This document shows, one piece after another, positions 23,863 to 31,718 of a stretch of DNA of 64,000 bases. Under the pieces are notes generated by a model, which saw nothing but the letters and a program-made list of their open reading frames with translations, had not been told where the DNA came from and made no database searches. The DNA is from Limnohabitans sp. JirII-31 (lineage in GTDB: Bacteria > Pseudomonadota > Gammaproteobacteria > Burkholderiales > Burkholderiaceae_C): contig NZ_NESA01000002.1 in NCBI RefSeq assembly GCF_002778315.1, positions 124,001 to 188,000 on the forward strand, written 5' to 3'. Each line of letters begins with the position of its first letter. Positions within the stretch are counted from its first letter, which is position 1. The position numbers and the translations under genes are program-made.

Positions 23863-24682
23863 ACCTCGCAAAACAGAAGTCATTGGCATCGCCAGTGGCA
23901 AAGGCGGCGTGGGTAAAACCACCACCTCCATCAACCTCGCGGTGGCTTTGAGTCAGATGGGACACAAGGTCATGCTATTTGACGCTGACCTCGGTTTGGC
24001 CAATGCCCAAATTGCTTTGGGTGCGCGCGCCGAATACAACCTGGGTCACTTCTTGGCAGGACAAAAGAGCCTCAACGAGATCATGGTCACCACACGCCAA
24101 GGCATCCGCTTGATTCCGGGTGCATCGGGCATGCAAGAGTTGGCCGCCTTGAGCCAGCTGCAAGCGGCCAGCATCGTGCAGTCGTTCAGCGTGTTGGCTG
24201 ACGATGTGGACTACTTGATCGTTGACGTCGCAGCCGGCATCTCGCCTTCGGTGTTGTCGTTCTTGGCGGCCTGCCAGCGTCGCTTCATCGTGGTCAAAGA
24301 CGACCCTTCCTCCATTGCAGATGCTTACGGCACCATCAAAATTTTGACCAAAGAGATGGAACTCAACGAGATCTATCTGTTGCCCAACATGGTTCACAGC
24401 CAATCCGATGGCTGGAAGCTGTACAAAAAACTCAACGACGTGTGCGTGCGTTTCTTGGGGGAGCCCGTGCATTACCTGACCTCGATCGAAGAGGATGAAA
24501 TGGTGTTGCGTGCCCTCAAAAAATACCAGTCAGTGCTTGAACTCGCGCCTGGCAGCGGGGCCGCACGCGATTACCGCCGCTTGGCCGAAGCCTGCACACA
24601 GCTGCGTCCCTTGGGCCACCTGCGCGGTGGAATGCAATTTTTCATGGAGCGACTGATTCAAACCAGTCCGTCAGACACATGA
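23855..24682 (+). CDS. flhG: MinD-like ATPase FlhG (FleN), flagellar number regulator
   Basis: This 275-aa ParA/MinD-type ATPase limits flagellar number and in other species stimulates FlhF and restrains FleQ. The deviant Walker A motif GKGGVGKTT starts at residue 15, DADLGLANAQ follows, and the switch region is DYLIVDVAAGISPSVL. Homologues often carry an N-terminal DQAxxLR activator helix before this; the present protein begins only 14 residues upstream and lacks it. A C-terminal amphipathic stretch (GGMQFFMERLI) may bind membrane. It overlaps flhF by 8 bp and fliA by 4 bp. Confidence 0.95.
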   Translation: MNKPRKTEVIGIASGKGGVGKTTTSINLAVALSQMGHKVMLFDADLGLANAQIALGARAEYNLGHFLAGQKSLNEIMVTTRQGIRLIPGASGMQELAALSQLQAASIVQSFSVLADDVDYLIVDVAAGISPSVLSFLAACQRRFIVVKDDPSSIADAYGTIKILTKEMELNEIYLLPNMVHSQSDGWKLYKKLNDVCVRFLGEPVHYLTSIEEDEMVLRALKKYQSVLELAPGSGAARDYRRLAEACTQLRPLGHLRGGMQFFMERLIQTSPSDT

Positions 24683-25434
24683 AAGCCATGTCACCCGTTC
24701 AAATGTACGAATCCTGCAAGCCCAAGGGCGAGGATTTGGTCATGGCCCATCTGGGCTTGGTCAAGCGTGTGGCGCTGCACCTCAAAGCACGCATTCCCGC
24801 CTTCATGGAGCTTGATGAGTTGATCCAGGTCGGCATGATTGGTTTGCTCGAAGCCTCGCGTGCGTTTGACCCCGTCAAAGGCGTGGAGTTTGAAAACTTC
24901 GCCCACAGCCGTGTGCGCGGTGCCATGCTCGACGAGGTGCGTCGCCTGTCGTTTTTGCCTCGCTCAGCGGTGGCGTTCAACAAATCGCACAACGAAACCA
25001 TCCACACCTTGGCGGCTGAGTTGGGGCGCACGCCCACCCAAGCCGAAATTGCCGATTACATGGGCAAAGATTTAGAGGATTTCCACAAAGAGCGGGGCAA
25101 GGCCAAGCGCTTTGAGACTTACTCGATGGAAGTGGTCACTGAAGAGGTCATGAGCATTGCCGACGATGCATCGCAACAGCCTGATGTGATTGTGGAAGAA
25201 GCCCAGTTCATGGATGCGGTGACCGATGCGATTGCACAGTTGCCCGAACGCGAGCAACTGGTTATGCAGCTTTACTACGTGGAAGAGTTCAACCTGAAAG
25301 AGATTGGTGAGACCCTGGGGGTGAGTGAATCGCGGGTGAGCCAAATTCTGTCCTCGGTGGTCAAGAAACTCCGTGGCACCTTGAAAGTGGACGGGGGGGA
25401 GACGGATACACCCGCCATGAGGAGACGTGCATGA
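24679..25434 (+). CDS. fliA: RNA polymerase sigma factor FliA (sigma28)
   Basis: FliA (251 aa) directs RNA polymerase to late flagellar promoters. Region 2 (HLGLVKRVALHLKARIPAFMELDELIQVGMIGLLEASRAFDPVKGVEFENFAHSRVRGAMLDEVR), region 3 (LAAELGRTPTQAEIADYMG) and region 4 (LPEREQLVMQLYYVEEFNLKEIGETLGVSESRVSQILSSVVKKLR) are complete. Its anti-sigma factor FlgM is at 33951-34271, and candidate target promoters lie throughout the window. It is coupled by ATGA overlaps to both flhG and the downstream unknown gene. Confidence 0.97.
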   Translation: MKAMSPVQMYESCKPKGEDLVMAHLGLVKRVALHLKARIPAFMELDELIQVGMIGLLEASRAFDPVKGVEFENFAHSRVRGAMLDEVRRLSFLPRSAVAFNKSHNETIHTLAAELGRTPTQAEIADYMGKDLEDFHKERGKAKRFETYSMEVVTEEVMSIADDASQQPDVIVEEAQFMDAVTDAIAQLPEREQLVMQLYYVEEFNLKEIGETLGVSESRVSQILSSVVKKLRGTLKVDGGETDTPAMRRRA

Positions 25435-26225
25435 GTAACTTCATGATGAACATGATCTCGTGGGTCTTGCTGCTCTTGGTGATTTTGACTTTGTATTTGA
25501 TCGACAAGGTCAACCATCTGGCCAAACTCTATGAGCCGCCCAAACCGCCAGAACCTGTGGCACAACCCGAAGCAGAGCCGTCGGGTGACTTGCTGTTTGT
25601 CGGCCTGGAAGGCAAGAAGCTATGGGACGCCATGAACGGCAAAGCCGTCGACGGCTTTGACAGCAAGTTGCTGGACTCCTTGCGTTTGCACTACGAGCCC
25701 ATTTTGCGCGCGCACATCAGTGCTGCATTCCACGACGGCGTGCGTGACGCCAACGAAGCCGAGGCCCAAACGCCCAGCTCGCAACGCCAAATCAGTACCG
25801 TGCGTGGTCATGTGCAGTCGTGGTTACCGCCTCAGCATTTGGGCAGTATTTATCGCGTCGGTGTGGAGTACGGTGGTGCTTACGCCAAAGACCCCAATCC
25901 CGATGTGTTGGCACGCCTGAAACAAACCCTCGACAGCGTGAGCAGCATGCTGTACCAGCGCGCAGGTGTCACTTTGGATGTGCCGTACTCCGAGCTTTTG
26001 TTGTCGCCCCCTGAGCCCGAGCCGCAAGCGGAGGCGCAAACACCCGAAGACGTGCTGGCACTGACCGACCAAACCGATCAAGTGCAGGTGTTGGAGCCCA
26101 ACCTGGCCCAAGGCCTGGAGCACGCACAAGCATATGAAGAGCAGCAGCGGCAAGATCTTGCCGCTGGGGCGGATGCCGAGGTGATTGAAGCCACCTTGTC
26201 TGAGCACGAACTCAAGCCCGCGTAA
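25431..26225 (+). CDS. Unknown membrane-anchored protein coupled to fliA
   Basis: I do not recognise this 264-aa protein. It has one N-terminal membrane helix (about residues 7-27, ISWVLLLLVILTLYLIDKV), a Pro/Glu linker (33-50), a soluble domain (about 51-190) with repeated charged helices (KLLDSLRLHYEPILRAHISAAFHDGVRDANE; GVEYGGAYAKDPNPDVLARLKQTLDSVSSMLYQRAGV), and an acidic Gln/Glu-rich C-terminal tail. The ATG overlaps the fliA stop by 4 bp, so it is made together with the sigma factor and is very likely flagellar. Possible roles are motor assembly, polar placement or FliA control; none is shown by the sequence. Confidence 0.85.
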   Translation: MSNFMMNMISWVLLLLVILTLYLIDKVNHLAKLYEPPKPPEPVAQPEAEPSGDLLFVGLEGKKLWDAMNGKAVDGFDSKLLDSLRLHYEPILRAHISAAFHDGVRDANEAEAQTPSSQRQISTVRGHVQSWLPPQHLGSIYRVGVEYGGAYAKDPNPDVLARLKQTLDSVSSMLYQRAGVTLDVPYSELLLSPPEPEPQAEAQTPEDVLALTDQTDQVQVLEPNLAQGLEHAQAYEEQQRQDLAAGADAEVIEATLSEHELKPA

Positions 26226-26254
26226 GAACATCGCGATGTGCACCATCTCCTATC

Positions 26255-26281
26255 TCAAGTTTGGCGTGTCGCTACCGATAC
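26255..26281 (+). promoter_or_regulatory. Sigma28 promoter for fliS
   Basis: TCAAGTTT-N11-ACCGATAC matches the FliA consensus at 7 of 8 (-35) and 6 of 8 (-10) with the exact spacing. It lies 37 bp before the fliS start. Confidence 0.8.
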
Positions 26282-26318
26282 TGCCTGTGTCAAGTAGAAA
26301 ACACAGGAGTTAAATCAC

Positions 26319-26741
26319 ATGCGAGCCAACCAACGAGCCATCCAAAGTTACGGCGATGTCAAAGTCACCAGTGGCGTGTCCTCGGCCAACAATGTGCAAT
26401 TGATTCAAATGCTGTTTGATGGACTGCTCGAAAGCCTGGTGGCTGCACGGGGTCACATCCAACACAAAAATATCACCGAAAAATCCAAAGCCATTGCACG
26501 TGCCAGCCGCATCGTGATTGGTTTGCAAGGTGCTTTGGATTTCGAAAAAGGCGGCGATCTGGCCAACAACCTCAACGAGTTGTACAGCTACGTGACCCGC
26601 CGTTTGTTTCATGTCAACGCCCAAAACGACGTGCTTGTTTTGGACGAGATCCATGGTTTGATGCGCGAGATTCGCGATGCCTGGGAAGGCGTGCCCGCCT
26701 TGGTTCCCGCGACTGCCCGACCTGCTAGTTTCATGAATTGA
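26319..26741 (+). CDS. fliS: Flagellin export chaperone FliS
   Basis: FliS (140 aa) binds the C-terminus of unpolymerised flagellin in the cytoplasm and delivers it to FlhA. The conserved pattern is clear: RAIQSYGDVKVTSGVSSANNVQLIQMLFDGLLESLVAARGHI, KSKAIARASRIVIGLQGALDFEKGGDLANNLNELYSYVTRRLF and a final helical pair. A good Shine-Dalgarno (CAGGAG) precedes the ATG. It is separated from its usual partner fliD, which is 24 kb away here. Confidence 0.95.
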   Translation: MRANQRAIQSYGDVKVTSGVSSANNVQLIQMLFDGLLESLVAARGHIQHKNITEKSKAIARASRIVIGLQGALDFEKGGDLANNLNELYSYVTRRLFHVNAQNDVLVLDEIHGLMREIRDAWEGVPALVPATARPASFMN

Positions 26742-26778
26742 GAAAGCTTTCTTGCTGTGAGGCGAGATAGCTCTCTTT

Positions 26779-26806
26779 TTAAGTTAATCTAGCAGGTTGA
26801 CGAGAA
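26779..26806 (+). promoter_or_regulatory. Weak sigma28-like promoter for motAB
   Basis: TTAAGTTA-N12-GACGAGAA resembles the FliA consensus (6 of 8 in each box) but with one extra spacer base. It is 58 bp before motA. motAB are sigma28-dependent in many bacteria, which supports it. Confidence 0.4.
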
Positions 26807-26812
26807 ATTTCA

Positions 26813-26843
26813 GGCGCATATCAGAGATCCCTCTGAATGCGCC
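26813..26843 (+). promoter_or_regulatory. Strong hairpin in the motA leader
   Basis: GGCGCAT and TCAGAG pair with CTCTGA and ATGCGCC, giving a 13-bp stem with a single bulged A and a 4-nt loop. It ends 21 bases before the motA ATG and has no T-run, so it would form in the mRNA leader rather than end transcription. A role in message stability or translation control is inferred. Confidence 0.7.
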
Positions 26844-26864
26844 ATCCTGCTTAGGGAGTGTTAG

Positions 26865-27725
26865 ATGTCAGCAATTATTGGTTTGGTGGTTTTGTTCATT
26901 TGCGTGTTCGGCGGCTTCGTGATCGCCGGCGGCAGCTTGGCACCCATCATCAAATCCACTCCCTTCGAGATGTTCATCATTGGTGGTGCCGGTGTGGGCG
27001 GCATGATCACCGGTAACTCCAGCCACATTTTCAAAGGCGCTTGGGGTGGTATGGGGCGCGTGATCAAAGGCCCCATGTACAAGAAAGAAGATTACATCGG
27101 CATCATCGCGGTCATCTCCAAGCTCATGAAGACGCTCAAAGCAGAAGGGGCGGTGGCGATGGAATCGCACGTCGAGAACCCTGAGGCCAGTGCCATTTTT
27201 GGCGAGTGTCCCAAGATGCTGCATGACCACGGCCTGGTGGCCTTGGTCTGTGACACCATCCGTTTGATGGTGGTGTCTTCAGGCACCTTGAGCCCTTATG
27301 CGGTGGAAGATGTCATGACCGCCTCTATCAAGCTGCATCACCACAACGAAATGAAAAACGCCGAAGCGATTGCCACCCTGGCGGGCGCCTTGCCTGCGTT
27401 GGGCATTGTGGCTTGCGTGTTGGGTGTGGTGAAGACCATGGGCGCGATTGACCAACCGCCTCCTGTGCTGGGCGGCTTGATTGGTGGCGCTCTGGTGGGT
27501 ACGTTCTTGGGTGTGTTTTTGGCTTACGGTATTTTTGAGCCCTTTGGCAGCCGCCTCAAACAGATCATTGACGAAGACGGTGAGGCCCTCAACGTGGCCA
27601 AACAAATCATCATCGGCAACATGCATGGCTACCCCGTGCCCTTGATCATTGAAGCTGGACGCGTGTGCATCAGTCACACCAACCAGCCCTCCTTTGGCGA
27701 AGTCTTTGATGCGCTGAGGAAATAA
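26865..27725 (+). CDS. motA: Flagellar motor stator protein MotA
   Basis: MotA (286 aa) forms with MotB the ion channel that turns the motor. Four membrane helices are visible (residues 2-22, 32-52, about 170-190 ATLAGALPALGIVACVLGVVKTMGAI, and 200-222 GGLIGGALVGTFLGVFLAYGIFEPF). The large cytoplasmic loop (about 60-165) contacts FliG. The protein resembles the proton-type MotA of E. coli in TM3/TM4 and length. Its stop overlaps the motB start by one base. Confidence 0.96.
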   Translation: MSAIIGLVVLFICVFGGFVIAGGSLAPIIKSTPFEMFIIGGAGVGGMITGNSSHIFKGAWGGMGRVIKGPMYKKEDYIGIIAVISKLMKTLKAEGAVAMESHVENPEASAIFGECPKMLHDHGLVALVCDTIRLMVVSSGTLSPYAVEDVMTASIKLHHHNEMKNAEAIATLAGALPALGIVACVLGVVKTMGAIDQPPPVLGGLIGGALVGTFLGVFLAYGIFEPFGSRLKQIIDEDGEALNVAKQIIIGNMHGYPVPLIIEAGRVCISHTNQPSFGEVFDALRK

Positions 27726-28744
27726 TGGCTGAAGAAAAAGACGAAGCCGCCCTGGCTGCACAAGCGGCGGCCGCTGCTGCGGCTGCTGCCGAAGCAGAAA
27801 AGGCTGCCGCTGAAGCCGCTGCGGCAGCAGCCGCACCTGCGCCTGTCATCATCATCAAGAAAATCATTGACGATGGCCATGGCGGAGCGCACGGCGGCGC
27901 TTGGAAAATCGCTTTGGCCGACATGATGACCGCCATGATGGCGTTCTTCTTGTTGATGTGGCTGTTGGGCGCGTCCAACGAAGACCAGCGCAAAAGCATC
28001 GCTGACTACTTCAAGCCCACCTCGCAAAGTCTGGTGGCCATTGGACAACTCGCAGGCTCTAACGGTGTCTTGGGTGGACGCTCCATCATTGACCCCGACG
28101 GCTTTCCATTTGCGGCCAAACAAACTGCGTTGCTGGAACGTTTGACACCTCGCTCGGAGGGCGGGCCCAACCCCAGCACCGACCCTGGCCAAGAAAATAA
28201 CAACCCCTACTCAGACCCCGACAAGTTGACGCCTGAGCAGAAAAAAGACATTGCTGCTGCGCAAGAGAAAGCCGACTTTGACAAGTTGGAAAAAGAGATC
28301 GAACAAAAGCTGTCTGAAAACAAAAAACTCGGCGGTCTGAAAGACCAAGTGTCTGTCACGCGTGACAAGCAGGGCTTGCGCATTGAGATCATTGACAAAG
28401 CCGACTTTGCGATGTTCCCCAGCGGTGGCATGAGCATGCAGGGCAAGGCGTCGAGCCTGATCAGCGAAATTGCGGCTTCTTTGGCAGAAATGCCCAACAA
28501 GATTGCGATTCGTGGCCACACCGACAGCGTGCCGTTCCAAAACAAAGAAGGTCGCAACAACTGGTCGCTCTCGGCCGAGCGCGCGGAAGTCACGCGTGCC
28601 TTGCTTGAAAAGAGTGGCATCAAAGAAAATCGTTTTGCGCGCATTGAAGGGGTGGCTGACACCGATCCGTTCAACCCCAAAGATCCACGCGATCCGCGCA
28701 ACCGGCGCATGAGCATCACGGTGCTCTACAACGACCAAGACTAA
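27725..28744 (+). CDS. motB: Flagellar motor stator protein MotB
   Basis: MotB (339 aa) anchors the stator to peptidoglycan. The proton-binding Asp is D66 in ALADMMTAMMAFFLLMWLL, the single membrane helix. A plug/linker follows and then the OmpA-like domain (about 220-330; IAIRGHTDSVPFQNKEGRNNWSLSAERAEVTRALLEKSGI). The first ~40 residues are an Ala/Glu-rich cytoplasmic extension with runs of Ala, longer than the short N-terminus of classical MotB. It is coupled to motA and ends at a strong terminator. Confidence 0.95.
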   Translation: MAEEKDEAALAAQAAAAAAAAAEAEKAAAEAAAAAAAPAPVIIIKKIIDDGHGGAHGGAWKIALADMMTAMMAFFLLMWLLGASNEDQRKSIADYFKPTSQSLVAIGQLAGSNGVLGGRSIIDPDGFPFAAKQTALLERLTPRSEGGPNPSTDPGQENNNPYSDPDKLTPEQKKDIAAAQEKADFDKLEKEIEQKLSENKKLGGLKDQVSVTRDKQGLRIEIIDKADFAMFPSGGMSMQGKASSLISEIAASLAEMPNKIAIRGHTDSVPFQNKEGRNNWSLSAERAEVTRALLEKSGIKENRFARIEGVADTDPFNPKDPRDPRNRRMSITVLYNDQD

Positions 28745-28771
28745 AAAAAGCAGCCCTCGGGCTGCTTTTTT
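28743..28771. terminator. Bidirectional terminator between motB and the sigma54 activator
   Basis: AGCAGCCC-TC-GGGCTGCT is flanked by an A-run and a T-run, so it can end both motB (plus) and the convergent activator gene (minus). Confidence 0.92.
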
Positions 28772-28812
28772 CATGGGGACAGCGCGTGGCGCATTTCCTA
28801 GGTCGTGAGGGC

Positions 28813-29910
28813 TCAAGCCGCCCGTAACTCATATTTGTTGATCTTCTCAATCAAGGTGGTGCGTTGCAGGTTGAGCAACTTGGCCGTGCGTGACACATTG
28901 CCCGAGTTGCGCTCAAGCGCTTGCTCAATGATGCTGCGCTCGATTTGCGCCATGCGCTCTTTCAGAGACAAGCCCTCGGGTGGCAGATGCGGCATGCCTT
29001 GTGCCAGCATGATGATGCTTTCCACATCGTTTTCTTCTGATTCGGGTTGCTCTTGCATTTCCGCCAACACCTCGGGGGGCGGTGTCATTTCCAGCTTGGC
29101 CAGCAATGGTGCTTGGGCTTGCAGTTCGGCCTGCGCGCTCACCAAGCCTTTGGGCAGCAAGGTGGGTGGGATGGCGCGCAGGTCTAGCTCTTGGCCCGCG
29201 TACAAGGTGCTGAAGCGGTCAACCAGGTTGGAGAGTTCGCGCACATTGCCTGGCCAGGGGTACTTTTGCAAGGCCGCCATGAAGTCGGGTTTGAAGCGAA
29301 TGGCTGGCTTGCCAAAGTTGACACATTTCTGCGCGTAAAAATTCAGCAGCTCAGCCACATCGGCGGCGCGTTCGCGCAACGGGGGCGTCACCACGGGCAA
29401 CACATTCAAACGATAGTACAAATCTTCGCGGAAACGGCCAGCAGAAATTTCGTTCTCTAAATCGCGGTGTGTGGCGGCAATGACACGCACATCCACATGC
29501 ACCTGTCGGGTTCCGCCAATCGGGTCGATGGTGCGTTCTTGCAAAACACGCAGCAATTTGACCTGCATGTCCAACGACATGTCGCCAATTTCGTCCAGAA
29601 AAATGGTACCCCCATGTGCCAATTCGAAGCGGCCCACACGGTCTGCCACAGCACCCGTGAAGGCACCTTTGCGGTGACCAAAGAGTTCACTTTCGAGTAG
29701 GTCTTTGGGGATGGCGGCGCAATTGATAGGCACAAAGTTCGCGCCACAGCGGTGTGACTGGTCATGCAACAAACGTGCAAGCAGCTCTTTTCCGGTACCA
29801 CTTTCACCTGTGATCATGACCGTGGCATTCGAGTTTGCCATGGTGGCGACAAGGTCGCGCAAAGCTTGTGCTGACTCGCTCGAGCCGATGAAGTTGGTGA
29901 TGGGTTTCAT
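28813..29910 (-). CDS. Sigma54-dependent activator without receiver domain (flagellar regulator candidate)
   Basis: This 365-aa protein starts directly with an AAA+ domain: Walker A GESGTGKE (35-42), the sigma54-contacting GAFTGA (82-87), Walker B GTIFLDEIGD (101-110), and arginine-finger region REDLYYRLNVLPV. The C-terminus is a Fis-type helix-turn-helix (about 325-362, RSIIEQALERNSGNVSRTAKLLNLQRTTLIEKINKY). There is no N-terminal receiver or other sensory domain. The ATG at 29910 has TAGGAA upstream and is preferred. Given the sigma54 sites before flagellar and pse genes, it is a good candidate for a FleQ/FlrA/FlrC-like flagellar activator; that role is inferred. Confidence 0.85.
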   Translation of the reverse strand: MKPITNFIGSSESAQALRDLVATMANSNATVMITGESGTGKELLARLLHDQSHRCGANFVPINCAAIPKDLLESELFGHRKGAFTGAVADRVGRFELAHGGTIFLDEIGDMSLDMQVKLLRVLQERTIDPIGGTRQVHVDVRVIAATHRDLENEISAGRFREDLYYRLNVLPVVTPPLRERAADVAELLNFYAQKCVNFGKPAIRFKPDFMAALQKYPWPGNVRELSNLVDRFSTLYAGQELDLRAIPPTLLPKGLVSAQAELQAQAPLLAKLEMTPPPEVLAEMQEQPESEENDVESIIMLAQGMPHLPPEGLSLKERMAQIERSIIEQALERNSGNVSRTAKLLNLQRTTLIEKINKYELRAA

Positions 29911-29996
29911 GTCAAAAATTCCTACACTGCATTGTCTGAAACTTCTCAAATTTCACAAGACAGAGAAAGTATTCATCGCTCATTCATCGCCTGAGT

Positions 29997-30023
29997 TAAA
30001 GATGCTTTGCTTGGTGTCGAATC
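29997..30023 (+). promoter_or_regulatory. Possible sigma28 promoter for flgP
   Basis: TAAAGATG-N11-GTCGAATC has an intact TAAAG and correct spacing but only 4 of 8 matches in the -10 box. It is 29 bp before the flgP ATG. Confidence 0.4.
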
Positions 30024-30052
30024 GTGGGGGAGACCTATTCAAGGACAACGAC

Positions 30053-30571
30053 ATGAAATGCTTTACCTCTTCGGCGCTGGTTGCCGCAGCCTTGCTATTG
30101 GGCGGATGCTCTGCGTTCAAGTTCAACCATGTGCATGAGTGGAAAAACGACGAGTCCGCAGCCAACAGCGAGCGCAAGCCTGCTGAGCCCGTGGCCACCA
30201 TGATCAGTCCCATGACCGACAAGCGTGAAACACTCATGGCCACCGGTTATGCCGTCATCAGCATTCAGAACCACCGACTCCCAGCACAACAACGCTTGCT
30301 CGCCATTCGTGCGTCCAAGCTGGATGCTTACCGTGCCTTGACCGAACAGGTCTACGGTCAACAACTCGATGCCAACACCACCGTGGCTGACATGACCGTG
30401 ATGAGCGACACCTTCCGCGCGCGTGTCGAGGGTGTGATTTATGGTGCGGTGTTGGTCAGCATCACGCCGGTGGGCGACGACACATACGAGACCACCATGT
30501 CGCTCGATCGCAGCTTGGTCAACGACTTGCGTTCGCTGTATGTGGCGCACCTCACCAGCAAGCGTCGTTGA
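30053..30571 (+). CDS. flgP: Flagellar outer-membrane lipoprotein FlgP-like
   Basis: This 172-aa protein has a lipoprotein signal with lipobox LLGG-C19 and an LPP20/FlgP-type domain (ATGYAVISIQNHRLPAQQRLLAIRASKLDAYRALTEQVYGQQLDANTTVADM). FlgP forms an outer-membrane ring or basal disk around polar flagella in Vibrio and Campylobacter. The ATG at 30053 has AAGGA upstream; the longer frame to 29705 runs through the divergent promoter. It is followed by flgT, as in the Vibrio flgOPT cluster. Confidence 0.85.
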   Translation: MKCFTSSALVAAALLLGGCSAFKFNHVHEWKNDESAANSERKPAEPVATMISPMTDKRETLMATGYAVISIQNHRLPAQQRLLAIRASKLDAYRALTEQVYGQQLDANTTVADMTVMSDTFRARVEGVIYGAVLVSITPVGDDTYETTMSLDRSLVNDLRSLYVAHLTSKRR

Positions 30572-30594
30572 GTTTGAGACACCAAGGTTTGGCC

Positions 30595-31686
30595 ATGTTC
30601 CCTCGTCGTGTGTTTCCTCATGCTTGGCTGCGTTGTGCGCAGGTGCTGCTGCTGTCGGCATGCTGTGCCCACGGTGTGCTGCACGCCGCTGAATTGAACC
30701 CAGAGCAACGCTTGCAAGCCATCCGCCAGGCACTGGTGGAGGCCGCCATGAAAAGCAACACCCGTGTCAGTGCCACCAGTTGGATGGACTCGACCGGTGC
30801 ACTGCGCGAGTTGAACCGCTTCTCGTCTGAAATCAAAGTCCGTGACTTGCAAGTCACGCGTTACGGACGTGACGAAGCACAAGAGCCTGAAGCTGACATC
30901 GTGGCAGTGAGCACCCAAGCGGTTGAGCCCACCCGATGCACAGCACCGCAAGCCAAATCTGCCTTGATGCATGTCATGTCACTGGGTCTGGACTTGTCAC
31001 CCAGCCTGACTGCGAGTCAACGCTACATGGCACAGCAAGTGGGCCTCAGTGCGCGCCAGCGTGTGCTGCAGGCTGCCACGCAGGCGCAGCACTGGCGCGT
31101 GATGACGGAGCCTGTTTACCCTCGCACCTACGAGCGCTTGACCTACAGCCATGGCGAAGAAAAGGTGCAGTGGCACATGCAACTCACTGTGGCGCCTGCG
31201 CCGCCGGGTTTGAGCACCGACGACAGTGCAGCCTTCGTGTTGCTGTGGCATGTGCAAGCTCCCGGGCAACTGCATGCCATGCACAGTTCGCAAGACGTGT
31301 TGCTGGGGTCACCTGTTCCTGTCAGCGCGACCACCCCCAAGTTGGACACCGACATGCGTCAAGCCATCGATCAGGCCGTCACACGCATGGGTCGGGCGTT
31401 GGATATTCAGTTGTCGTGCGAGCCCCCCAGCATTGAAGTGACCCAAGGCGACAGCGGACGTTTGACAGTCAATGCCGGAGGACGCGCGGGCTTGCGAGTG
31501 GGGGACAAGCTGATGTTGTCCGATGCCCGTGTGCTGCCCAAGCACGCGCTGGAAGCAGGCGCACTGGACGCTGCTGTGTTGGTCGAAGTCAAATCCGTCA
31601 GCCTGTACCAGGCTGAGCTCAAGCAAGTGGCGGGGCGAGCCCAGAAGTTTCAGGGCGCCTGGGTGGCATGGCCCTATACCTATTGA
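30595..31686 (+). CDS. flgT: Flagellar assembly protein FlgT-like (H-ring)
   Basis: This 363-aa exported protein has an N-terminal signal (about 1-34, ending near GVLHAAE). Its C-terminal third resembles the FlgT fold (DIQLSCEPPSIEVTQGDSGRLTVNAGGRAGLRVGDKLMLSDARVLP). In Vibrio, FlgT builds the H-ring around the LP-ring and supports stator assembly. The ATG at 30595 with AAGG upstream is preferred; a TTG at 30568 overlaps the flgP stop. The pairing with flgP supports the call. The full Vibrio-like ring set (FlgO, MotX/Y) is not seen here. Confidence 0.75.
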   Translation: MFPRRVFPHAWLRCAQVLLLSACCAHGVLHAAELNPEQRLQAIRQALVEAAMKSNTRVSATSWMDSTGALRELNRFSSEIKVRDLQVTRYGRDEAQEPEADIVAVSTQAVEPTRCTAPQAKSALMHVMSLGLDLSPSLTASQRYMAQQVGLSARQRVLQAATQAQHWRVMTEPVYPRTYERLTYSHGEEKVQWHMQLTVAPAPPGLSTDDSAAFVLLWHVQAPGQLHAMHSSQDVLLGSPVPVSATTPKLDTDMRQAIDQAVTRMGRALDIQLSCEPPSIEVTQGDSGRLTVNAGGRAGLRVGDKLMLSDARVLPKHALEAGALDAAVLVEVKSVSLYQAELKQVAGRAQKFQGAWVAWPYTY

Positions 31687-31718
31687 TCATCCAGATGACT
31701 GTTGATTGGAAAACCGAG

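Noticed and set aside
27760-27840. Repetitive GCT/GCG tract suggestive of a repeat array
   Set aside because: It encodes the Ala runs of the MotB N-terminus, with irregular units and no spacers, so it is not a CRISPR or other array.
29705-30052. N-terminal extension of the FlgP-like frame
   Set aside because: The extension runs through the divergent promoter region and into the opposite activator gene; the lipoprotein signal begins at 30053 with a good ribosome site.
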